DNA from: Bacteroidetes bacterium GWA2_30_7
Lineage (GTDB): Bacteria; Bacteroidota; Bacteroidia; Bacteroidales; GWF2-33-38
Assembly (NCBI GenBank): GCA_001768155.1
Contig: MENC01000138.1
Coordinates: 6,850-12,712, forward strand
DNA: 5,863 bases
Direction: 5' to 3'
Shown in pieces: positions 1 to 5,833 of this stretch (the first letter of the stretch is position 1; the number at the start of each line of letters is the position of its first letter). The position numbers were made by a program, and so were the translations under genes. The notes beneath the pieces were generated by a model that was not told where the DNA came from, made no database searches, and saw only the letters and a list, made by a program, of their open reading frames with translations.

Positions 1-6
1 AGTAAT

Positions 7-86
7 GTTGAAGAGTTTATAAGTTTATAGGTTGATGAGTTGATAAGTTTAAAAGTTGAGGAGTTTATAGGTTGAGTAGTTGAAGA
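7..86. repeat. Ten-unit 8-bp degenerate tandem repeat upstream of yidC
   Basis: Ten consecutive octamers fit GTT[G/T]A followed by three purine-rich variable positions, without any slip in register: GTTGAAGA, GTTTATAA, GTTTATAG, GTTGATGA, GTTGATAA, GTTTAAAA, GTTGAGGA, GTTTATAG, GTTGAGTA, GTTGAAGA. The invariant part is GTT-A, and the last three positions drift. The array is non-coding, lies 140 bp before yidC and may begin before the window. Its function is unknown. Similar GTTGA/GTTTATA-rich spacers are, from memory, common in Bacteroidota genomes. Confidence 0.85.
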
Positions 87-90
87 TAAT

Positions 91-134
91 TTAGTGCCTT
101 AGTGCCTTTGCGGTGCATTGAGCATGTCGAAATG
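91..134. repeat. Fragments of widespread intergenic repeats (TTAGTGCC doublet and TTGAGCATGTCGAA element)
   Basis: TTAGTGCC occurs twice back to back (91-98 and 99-106) and is followed by TTTGCGGTG. Positions 116-134 then read CATTGAGCATGTCGAAATG, with CATT/AATG ends able to pair. The second part resembles a degenerate copy of the CACTGAGCTTGTCGAAGTG intergenic element seen in many bacteria. That identification is from memory, not from a search. No coding potential is visible. Confidence 0.5.
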
Positions 135-164
135 TGGCAAAAAAATTAGAAATTAGAAGATTTT

Positions 165-190
165 CGTCATTGCGAGGTACGAAGCAATCT
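165..190. repeat. Copy of the GTCATTGCGAGG...GAAGCAATCT dispersed intergenic repeat
   Basis: The stretch has ATTGC (169-173) and GCAAT (184-188) as a 5-bp inverted repeat around GAGGTACGAA. It closely resembles the CGTCATTGCGAGGAACGAAGCAATCT type of dispersed palindromic repeat known from several bacterial groups, including Bacteroidota (recognised from memory). It ends 36 bp before the yidC start and could form a small hairpin in the leader transcript. It has no U-run, so it is not a convincing terminator. Confidence 0.6.
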
Positions 191-216
191 ATTAGTTAGT
201 AAAAAAAATAAAGATT

Positions 217-220
217 AGGA
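217..220 (+). promoter_or_regulatory. Weak ribosome-binding site of yidC
   Basis: AGGA lies 6 nt before the ATG at 227, in an A-rich leader. An in-frame TAA at 209-211 rules out any longer reading frame, so ATG 227 is the first usable start, and it places the N-terminal membrane helix exactly at the protein start. No TTTG / TAnnTTTG promoter was found in 90-226, so transcription may come from upstream of the window. Confidence 0.45.
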
Positions 221-226
221 ATAAAA

Positions 227-2089
227 ATGGATAGAAATTCGATTATAGGTATAGTAATTATTGCAGCGATTCTTGTTGTTTATGGTATTATTTCATCTCC
301 AAGTAAAGAGCAATTAGAAAAAAATAAACAGAAAAACGATTCTATTGAAAGAGTTATTGCAGACTCATTAATTAATATAGCAAAAATTCAAGCAGAAAAA
401 TCAGCCTTAGCCGACACTATTACAGCAGATTCAACAGTTAGCGATTCTATTAAAAAAGAATCCTTATCAAATCAATTCGGTGTATTTTCAAATGCCGCCG
501 AAGGCGAAAACGAATTTTATACAATTGAAAACAATAATATTAAAGCAATTATTTCTTCAAAAGGTGGAAGATTATATTCAGTAGAACTAAAAAACTTTAA
601 ACGTTACGATTCGCTTCCTCTTATACTTTTCGATGGAGATTCAACAATTTTTGGGCTTAAATTTTTTGCCAACAACAGAAGCATTTCAACAAACGAAATG
701 TATTTTAAGAAAGTTGACGGGAGAAATCCAAATGAATTTTCGATGCGACTTTATGCCGAACCAAATAAATATCTAGAATACGCATATAAGCTTGAACCAG
801 ATTCGTTTATGCTTAAATTAAGTATAAATTTTATTGGATTAAATAATATAATTTCCGATAATTCAAATTATTTAACTTTAGACTGGGAAAGTAATATTCA
901 CTCACAGGAAAAAGGTGTTGACTTTGAAAACACATATACCGGATTATATTATAAGTTTTATAACGAAGATGTTGACAATTTATCTGAAACAAGTGCTAAA
1001 GAAGAAGAAACTATACGTACAAAACTAAAATGGATTGGCTATAAGCAACAATTTTTTTCGTCTGTTTTAATTGCCGATGAGTCATTTCAGGGAGCATTTA
1101 TAAGTTCTACACAATTTAAGCATAAATCTCTTTTAAAAATATTTAAATCAGAAATAAGTATTCCTTATGAAGCTAAAAATGAGTATAGTGTGCCATTAAA
1201 ATTCTTTTTTGGACCAAATCACTATAATACTTTAAAAGCACAAGGAGACGGTTTAGAACTCGAACGACTTGTTCCACTTGGGTGGGGCTTTTTCTTAATG
1301 CAATGGATTAATAGATTTGCAGTAATTCCGGTTTTCAATTTCTTAGAAAATTACATCTCAAATTATGGAATTATAATATTGATTTTGACTATTTTACTAA
1401 AACTTGTTTTGTTCCCATTAACTTACAAATCTTATCAGTCAACAGCCAAAATGAGAGTTCTGAAACCTCAAATTGACGAGATAAATGCCAAAATCCCAAA
1501 AGATAAAACAATGGAACGTCAACAAGCTACAATGGCATTGTACCGAAAAGTTGGAGTAAATCCTATGGGAGGTTGTTTGCCAATGCTGTTACAATTTCCA
1601 ATTTTAATTGCAATGTTTAGATTTTTCCCTGCATCAATTGAATTACGTCAGAAAAGTTTTTTATGGGCAGACGATTTATCTTCTTATGACTCAATTGCTA
1701 CATTACCGTTTGAAATTCCGTTTTATGGAAGCCATGTAAGTTTATTTACAATTTTGATGACTATAAGTACACTAATTTATACTCATTTGCAGAATAAAAT
1801 GAATCCTAGTCAAAATTCAATGCCCGGTATGAAAGTTATGATGTACTTAATGCCAATAATGTTCTTATTCTGGTTTAATAGTTATGCTTCAGGGTTAAGT
1901 TATTATTACTTTCTAGCAAACGTTATAACATTTGCTCAAATGGAATTAATCCGCAGATTTATGATAGACGATGCGTCTGTACTACGTAAACTTCAAGAAA
2001 GTAAAGCAAAACCACCAAAAAAGAAATCAAGCTTTCAGGAAAAATTAGAAAAAATGGCTCGCGAAAGGTCAAATCGACCTAAGAGGTAA
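227..2089 (+). CDS. yidC: Membrane protein insertase YidC (Oxa1/YidC/Alb3 family)
   Basis: Inserts proteins into the inner membrane, alone or with SecYEG, and helps fold them. Seen in the 620 residues: an N-terminal membrane helix (about 5-23), a charged, probably coiled linker (about 26-80), a large periplasmic P1-type domain (about 90-340), then the insertase core from about W353 to 575. Core landmarks are the helix ending in ILLKLVLFPLT (389-399), the NPMGGCLP motif (445-452), and helices at about 504-521, 536-551 and 556-574 with SGLSYYY at 555-561. K392 occupies the place of the groove arginine (R366 in E. coli), a conservative change I associate with Bacteroidota. The tail (about 588-620) is rich in Lys/Arg (PPKKK, RERSNRPKR), as expected for ribosome contact. 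The length fits Bacteroidota orthologues, and the frame is intact. In this phylum yidC often follows pyrG, which would lie outside the window. A tandem repeat begins right after the stop. Confidence 0.97.
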   Translation: MDRNSIIGIVIIAAILVVYGIISSPSKEQLEKNKQKNDSIERVIADSLINIAKIQAEKSALADTITADSTVSDSIKKESLSNQFGVFSNAAEGENEFYTIENNNIKAIISSKGGRLYSVELKNFKRYDSLPLILFDGDSTIFGLKFFANNRSISTNEMYFKKVDGRNPNEFSMRLYAEPNKYLEYAYKLEPDSFMLKLSINFIGLNNIISDNSNYLTLDWESNIHSQEKGVDFENTYTGLYYKFYNEDVDNLSETSAKEEETIRTKLKWIGYKQQFFSSVLIADESFQGAFISSTQFKHKSLLKIFKSEISIPYEAKNEYSVPLKFFFGPNHYNTLKAQGDGLELERLVPLGWGFFLMQWINRFAVIPVFNFLENYISNYGIIILILTILLKLVLFPLTYKSYQSTAKMRVLKPQIDEINAKIPKDKTMERQQATMALYRKVGVNPMGGCLPMLLQFPILIAMFRFFPASIELRQKSFLWADDLSSYDSIATLPFEIPFYGSHVSLFTILMTISTLIYTHLQNKMNPSQNSMPGMKVMMYLMPIMFLFWFNSYASGLSYYYFLANVITFAQMELIRRFMIDDASVLRKLQESKAKPPKKKSSFQEKLEKMARERSNRPKR

Positions 2090-2093
2090 TTTG

Positions 2094-2163
2094 GGATTTG
2101 GGATTTACGATTTAGGATTTAGGATTTGGGATTTAGGATTTTGGATTTAGGATTTGGGATTTG
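2094..2163. repeat. Ten-unit 7-bp tandem repeat (GGATTTR) just after yidC
   Basis: Ten heptamers run in perfect register from 5 bp after the yidC stop codon: GGATTTG, GGATTTA, CGATTTA, GGATTTA, GGATTTG, GGATTTA, GGATTTT, GGATTTA, GGATTTG, GGATTTG. TAATTTG (2087-2093), which contains the stop codon, could be an eroded eleventh unit. Only the seventh position really varies, mostly A or G. The array is not coding and does not form a terminator hairpin. Period and sequence differ from the 8-bp array upstream of the gene. Confidence 0.9.
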
Positions 2164-2183
2164 AGTTTTCTTAATAGCACAAA

Positions 2184-2276
2184 TTACTTAAACGCCTTCT
2201 CCAACAGCCCATCCCCATTGAGCGATAATCTGTTAAAATACTCTGGATATTTCTCCGCAGGGACTCTGCGTTGATT
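2184..2276 (-). pseudogene. Possible C-terminal remnant of a minus-strand coding sequence
   Basis: On the minus strand, ending at a TAA (plus-strand 2184-2186), the translation EKYPEYFNRLSLNGDGLLEK followed by AFK can be read. Its composition is protein-like and less AT-biased than its surroundings. The frame stays open for about 40 codons with no ATG and meets a stop upstream, so it could only be a fragment. The same bases also hold the CGCAG...CTGCG repeat and could instead be a degenerate dispersed repeat that happens to read open. I do not recognise a family. Confidence 0.2.
2256..2270. repeat. Small palindrome CGCAG-GGACT-CTGCG
   Basis: A perfect 5-bp inverted repeat with a 5-base loop sits in TCTCCGCAGGGACTCTGCGTT. 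It resembles the 'TCTCCGCAGGGACTCTGCG' type of short intergenic repeat that I recall from Bacteroidota spacers. No U-run follows on either strand, so a terminator role is unlikely. Confidence 0.45.
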
Positions 2277-2393
2277 CAAAATTAAAATAAATAGATTATT
2301 GTACAATTAAGCCTCAATGACTTTTCTGTCTATGTCGGGAAATCTGAATATAGCAAGCATTTTTGCATTGTATTGATAATTATATTATTATTA

Positions 2394-2425
2394 TTTGTAT
2401 TAATAATTTTTAAAATTTACTTTTG
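2394..2425 (+). promoter_or_regulatory. Candidate Bacteroidota-type promoter for the NTPase gene
   Basis: TTTG at 2394-2397 (-33 element) and TACTTTTG at 2418-2425 match the Bacteroidota consensus TTTG / TAnnTTTG, with 20 bp between the two elements. This would start transcription near 2430, leaving a leader of about 150 nt that contains the tandem AAACGTTT sites and the GTTAGCGC half-site. A weaker alternative is TTTG at 2422-2425 with TATTTG at 2451-2456. In such AT-rich DNA, chance matches are possible. Confidence 0.45.
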
Positions 2426-2452
2426 AGCAATAAGAAATAAAAAAAATTACTA

Positions 2453-2476
2453 TTTGTAAACGTTTACAAACGTTTA
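2453..2476. promoter_or_regulatory. 18-bp perfect palindrome plus second AAACGTTT, operator-like
   Basis: TTTGTAAACGTTTACAAA (2453-2470) is a perfect palindrome. Its core TGTAAACGTTTACA, with a central CG, has the form of LacI/CcpA-family operators. The 9-mer AAACGTTTA occurs at 2458-2466 and again at 2468-2476, so the two AAACGTTT centres are 10 bp apart, one helical turn. The site lies just downstream of the candidate promoter, where a bound repressor would block transcription. In RNA, TAAACGT (2457-2463) and ACGTTTA (2470-2476) could pair around a 6-nt loop. No regulator gene is present nearby. Confidence 0.5.
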
Positions 2477-2527
2477 TTATCGGATAGTAATTGATTTAAA
2501 AACAGAAACTTGTGGAGGCAGGTGCAC

Positions 2528-2545
2528 TTATACACTAGTTAGCGC
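2528..2545. other. Left cassette boundary: TTATAC + GTTAGCGC half-site
   Basis: TTATACACTAGTTAGCGC is an inverted copy, apart from a 2-for-3-base change in the middle, of GCGCTAACAATGTATAA at 5658-5674 on the other side of the NTPase gene. GTTAGCG (2538-2544) has the form of an integron R' core (GTTRRRY, 5 of 7 positions). A cassette would begin at the TTAGCGC after the G^TT crossover point. The right end of the downstream palindrome has the same layout (TTATAC, a few bases, then GTCAG), supporting equivalence. No matching left arm was found upstream, so this is only the 3' half of a site. Confidence 0.4.
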
Positions 2546-2583
2546 ACATTATAAAGAATACAACTAAATAGAAATAAGTCTAT

Positions 2584-5500
2584 ATGGAATCTATTTTACT
2601 TGGAATAATAGCAAACTTTTTAACTGATTTCGGCAAATTTTCTTTACGGAAAATTATTGGAAATATCAATATTCAAAATCAATTAGAATTAGCTTATTTG
2701 AATGCATTAAAAAAATGGACAATAAATAAAGACATAAGAAATAAAGAAGAGATATGGACAAATTCAAGAATAAACCAATTAATTGAAAATTCTACTAAAC
2801 AAGAAATTCCTTTAAATATTGATCCAGGTATTAGAGAACTTTTAAAATTATTTCAAGAAGAAGTTCTGTATCAAGATGAAGCATGGAAATATATTCAGGA
2901 TTTGAAATTCCGGAGTCAATTAGAATCGATAAATAACATAGATAATCAATTAAAACTCTTAGTAGAAAGCGCTAAAAATGAAACATTAAGCACAAACCAA
3001 TTAATTGAACATGTGGAATTATTAAGCAAAACATCTTTGTTTCAACTAAATAAAATTAGTTTACAGAATGATGAAATAATTGAATTAATAAACAAGAATA
3101 GCAAAATTATTCCAGTAGATGAAGGAATTAGAAACTGGATTGAAATTGTAAAATATGAAGAACGTAAAATTACTATTGACATTTTGAATGGTAAAACATT
3201 TTATGATGTAAAGAATAATAGTCTATCCAACCTATTTTATCAATTTATATATAATGACACATGGGTATTTAGAATATCAGGAATTATTAGTAAAATTAAA
3301 AACTATGACTTGCCAGATGCTAGTTACCAACTCAAATCTTTATTAAATTCATTATCGCACGTAAGGTTAGATCAAAAATATTCTAATATTCAGTATGAAA
3401 TATTGGAATTATTCTCGGAGTTAAAACCTTTTAGTTTAATTAATAAGGAAAGCAATTTAACTGAAAATAAGGGTAATAAAAGTTTACATGTATTTCGGAA
3501 TTTAAACAGTGAAATATCAATTTTACACTCTTTGGTTACTAAACCTAAATTTGGCAAATGTTTTTTACTCTCTGGTTCTGCTGGAAGTGGCAAGACCCAT
3601 TATATCAGTAAGTGTCTAGAAGATCAATCATTTTTAAAAATAATATTATCTGAATATAATTCTGATATATCGTTAGAAGATAGACTAATTCAAAAAGTTA
3701 GAGATTTATGTCGCCAGCCGTTAAATGGCTTTGATGAAATGGCTAATTTATTTAATAATGAAGTCAGTGCAAAAAAGATATTTATCGTTATTGAAAATAT
3801 TGAAAAATTTCAAACAAATTTTTTTAATCAAATATTCAATTTAATAGATAAAACCACAGTTTGTCAAAATGTATTTTGGATTATTACAATAAATTATAAT
3901 TTCTTTGACAAAGTTCTTGAATTCGAAAATTCTTTTAATAAATATATTCCAAATTATAAATATCCATACATCTTAGACAAGCATCTATACGAAATAAGTG
4001 GATGGATAAATCTAGACTATATTAATAAAGTCGAACAAATTGGAGAGAAAATCATCATACAAAATGCACTAGTCGATCTCCCTGATGAACGAGTTAATAA
4101 TTTCAAAAATAATCTTAATAAGTCAAAGAAATCTATTGAACCATTTTTAGCTTGGATTATTTGTGAAACTTGGAATTATGGAAATGAAAATGAGATCCAT
4201 GATTTAATATATCTTGAAATAATAGCAAAACTGGAAGAAAGTTTCAGACTCAGATATGATAAAAGTTTATCAACTTTTAATACAATACAAGAATTACTAG
4301 ATTATGTTTCTGTATTAATTATTGCCGATCAGATCGTGGAAATTAATAGCGTATATTTAAAAAATGAAGTACAAAAACTAGCTAAAAATGAATCTATTCT
4401 TGAAGAAGCCACACACATTATTAATTCATTATCAAATCTTTTACTACTTGGACTGTTCAGGAAAAATTTTATTGATTTGAGAAATATTAACTTATTGTAT
4501 TTGAATATTTTACCTTATTGGCAATATTTGATTGCAAGATCTATTGTTCAGATAAATGATTTTGAAAGTGAAATTGAAATATTGAAAAACTTCAAAAATC
4601 CATCAAATGAATCATTTAAGTCTTTTGCCGAAAATATAGGTGCTTTTATTCTTTTAATACTAGATAAGGAACAACAATTATATGATGGAAATATGTTTTT
4701 TAATAGGCTTAAATCCATACTATTAAATAATATCTTTCCCAAATCCTCTTTCTGGTTCGCATGTTTGAAAATGAGTATGAGAAGTCAAAAAAGAATAGTT
4801 TTACTAATTAAAGAATTAGAAATTATTCCATTTGACAATAAGCATGATTTATTTTCATATATACAATGTATAGGGTTTTTAAAAGCTAATAATTATAGGC
4901 TACATGAGCGAATAATAGATTTGATAAAATATTTAAATCAAATTTCTGAACACAATTTAAACACGGCAGTATTAGTTGCCTTAAAAAATATTATTAATGA
5001 AACTACTGATTTAGTTACATTATTTGATAGTATTCAATACTTACATGGTATAGAAGTTCTAGAAATTCATGATCAATTATCCTCATATATAATTGATCAT
5101 TCCTTTAAATTAACAAGAGATGAACATGAAGTATCAGTATTCTTAAAAAATTACTTACGTGAAAACTGTGACAATTCCAAGCCTTTAATTACAAAGATGG
5201 ATGATGGGAGAAAGACATGGAAAAGATATTATGTCCGGGAATGGCTTATTTATCATTTCTGTCATCATATTGCAGATTATTTAAATGAAAGGTCCTATGA
5301 TTTTTTTAAAGAAATAGGCTTCTATAGGTCAAAAAAAGGTGAATTTAATTATCCAATTTTTATTGAATTAGAAAGAGAATCTAATATTGCAATCGGAGGA
5401 TTATATCAAGAAGCATTCTTAGATCAAGATAACTTTCTTGAATTTATAAATCGCCTTTACAATTCATCTGATTTCATTGATAAAGTTAACTGTTTTCATA

Positions 5501-5664
5501 TAATTAGACATACAGTGCCGACTCATGGTTCAAATAAGATTAAGATAGATAGAGAATTTAAGCCTATTTTGAAAAAAATATACAATGATTACCAATTGAG
5601 ACATATCAGAGAACGGTTTCATGAAATTTTTGAATACAATAAAATTAATAATAACATGCGCTAA
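2584..5664 (+). CDS. Large P-loop NTPase, STAND/NACHT-like, possible defence sensor
   Basis: No exact family recognised; 1026 residues, intact. Seen: a helical N-terminus (1-160) beginning with a hydrophobic stretch (about 4-20) and containing ALKKW (41-45); a linker to about 320; Walker A GSAGSGKT (331-338); Walker B-like IFIVIENIE (399-407) with Glu at the usual Asp places; a sensor-1-like strand FWIITINYN (431-439); EPFLAWIICETW (519-530); and LPYWQYLIARSI (643-654), which resembles the FQEYFAA-type motif after NACHT domains. The rest (660-1026) looks helical and leucine/isoleucine-rich, in the place where STAND proteins carry sensor repeats. Inference: a regulated oligomerising ATPase, perhaps antiviral; no nuclease, TIR or protease motif was found. 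An in-frame TAA at 2575-2577 makes ATG 2584 the first start; there is no Shine-Dalgarno. Sampled lines are more AT-rich than yidC. The stop codon lies inside the GCGCTAAC palindrome end, suggesting a one-gene mobile cassette. Confidence 0.7.
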   Translation: MESILLGIIANFLTDFGKFSLRKIIGNINIQNQLELAYLNALKKWTINKDIRNKEEIWTNSRINQLIENSTKQEIPLNIDPGIRELLKLFQEEVLYQDEAWKYIQDLKFRSQLESINNIDNQLKLLVESAKNETLSTNQLIEHVELLSKTSLFQLNKISLQNDEIIELINKNSKIIPVDEGIRNWIEIVKYEERKITIDILNGKTFYDVKNNSLSNLFYQFIYNDTWVFRISGIISKIKNYDLPDASYQLKSLLNSLSHVRLDQKYSNIQYEILELFSELKPFSLINKESNLTENKGNKSLHVFRNLNSEISILHSLVTKPKFGKCFLLSGSAGSGKTHYISKCLEDQSFLKIILSEYNSDISLEDRLIQKVRDLCRQPLNGFDEMANLFNNEVSAKKIFIVIENIEKFQTNFFNQIFNLIDKTTVCQNVFWIITINYNFFDKVLEFENSFNKYIPNYKYPYILDKHLYEISGWINLDYINKVEQIGEKIIIQNALVDLPDERVNNFKNNLNKSKKSIEPFLAWIICETWNYGNENEIHDLIYLEIIAKLEESFRLRYDKSLSTFNTIQELLDYVSVLIIADQIVEINSVYLKNEVQKLAKNESILEEATHIINSLSNLLLLGLFRKNFIDLRNINLLYLNILPYWQYLIARSIVQINDFESEIEILKNFKNPSNESFKSFAENIGAFILLILDKEQQLYDGNMFFNRLKSILLNNIFPKSSFWFACLKMSMRSQKRIVLLIKELEIIPFDNKHDLFSYIQCIGFLKANNYRLHERIIDLIKYLNQISEHNLNTAVLVALKNIINETTDLVTLFDSIQYLHGIEVLEIHDQLSSYIIDHSFKLTRDEHEVSVFLKNYLRENCDNSKPLITKMDDGRKTWKRYYVREWLIYHFCHHIADYLNERSYDFFKEIGFYRSKKGEFNYPIFIELERESNIAIGGLYQEAFLDQDNFLEFINRLYNSSDFIDKVNCFHIIRHTVPTHGSNKIKIDREFKPILKKIYNDYQLRHIRERFHEIFEYNKINNNMR

Positions 5665-5789
5665 CAATGTATAAAAATAATAGCCGGGATAGTAGGTTTT
5701 TGAGCGGTTTTAGCCCGCTTCAACTTTATTGTAACTTGACCAGGAAAGTGCAACGCAGTCGGCTACTATTCTTATACCAACCGTCAGAC
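5658..5789. other. attC-like long imperfect palindrome at the 3' end of the NTPase gene
   Basis: The site begins with GCGCTAAC (5658-5665), which contains the gene's stop codon and, as CGCTAAC, has the TAAC end of an integron R'' core. The outer arms GTATAAAAATAATAGCCG (5669-5686) and CGGCTACTATTCTTATAC (5760-5777) pair at 16 of 18 positions. Inside are a hairpin AGCGG/CCGCT (5703-5707 and 5715-5719) and a weaker stem (about 5723-5737 with 5745-5759), giving a branched fold. GTCAGAC (5783-5789) fits GTTRRRY at 6 of 7 positions and could be R'. The size of about 130 bp is within the range of long attC sites. It could also be a MITE-like or dispersed Bacteroidota repeat, and the fold might act in transcript termination. 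Confidence 0.45.
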
Positions 5790-5808
5790 TGTCTAAAAAC
5801 CCCTTATT
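5785..5808 (+). mobile_element. Possible insertion-sequence left end (CAGACTGTCTAAAAACCCC)
   Basis: CAGACTGTCTAAAAACCCC follows directly after the right arm of the palindrome. It contains the short palindrome AGAC-T-GTCT and resembles the AGACTGTCTxAAAA-type inverted-repeat ends of some insertion sequences (IS1182-like ends, from memory). If real, the transposase lies beyond the window and the element has interrupted the expected GTTAGC core. The alternative is that GTCAGAC is simply a divergent R' core. The window ends too soon to decide. Confidence 0.2.
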
Positions 5809-5833
5809 AACAAATTTAATAAGTTATTAACAA
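5804..5833. repeat. AT-rich direct and inverted repeats near the window end
   Basis: TTATTAACAA occurs at 5804-5813 and 5824-5833, a 20-bp period. TTAATAA at 5816-5822 is the inverse of TTATTAA in the first copy. No gene is visible between 5665 and 5863. Given the low GC content these may be chance, part of a mobile-element end, or a binding site. Confidence 0.35.

Larger units (their letters stand above)
2164..2393. other. Gene-free AT-rich spacer between yidC and the NTPase gene
   Basis: No intact gene is visible on either strand. The stretch contains a short minus-strand open stretch with protein-like sequence (2184-2276) and the CGCAG/CTGCG palindrome (2256-2270). From about 2350 onward it is very AT-rich sequence leading into the candidate promoter. 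No clear yidC terminator was found; the only other pairing noted is a 4-bp GCAA/TTGC stem near 2354-2370 without a following U-run. Confidence 0.6.

Noticed and set aside
1..190. 8-bp and other short repeats as a CRISPR array
   Set aside because: The units are 8 bp with no unique spacers, and the later repeats are unrelated to one another.
2256..2270. CGCAG/CTGCG palindrome as the yidC terminator
   Set aside because: The stem is only 5 bp, it lies 170 bp downstream of the stop, and no T-run follows in the plus direction.
3390..3593. 67-codon minus-strand open frame
   Set aside because: It lies entirely inside the NTPase gene, is antisense to the Walker A region and has no ribosome-binding site or recognisable motif.
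4548..4742. 64-codon minus-strand open frame
   Set aside because: It is an antisense shadow of the NTPase gene, with leucine/serine/isoleucine-rich composition as expected from AT-rich complement and no independent support.
5230..5275. His/Cys cluster (HFCHH, residues 891-895) as a zinc site
   Set aside because: Only one Cys and a few His occur in one helix-like stretch, with no second ligand pair at zinc-finger spacing.
5667..5810. 47-codon plus-strand open frame beginning at ATG 5667, just after the NTPase stop
   Set aside because: It runs straight through both arms and inner hairpins of the palindrome, has a low-complexity basic composition and has no ribosome-binding site. It is an artefact of the structured site.
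5804..5833. Two TTATTAACA sequences as DnaA boxes or part of an origin
   Set aside because: They differ from TTATNCACA at a key position, only two occur, and no dnaA/dnaN context or unwinding element is present. AT-richness explains them.
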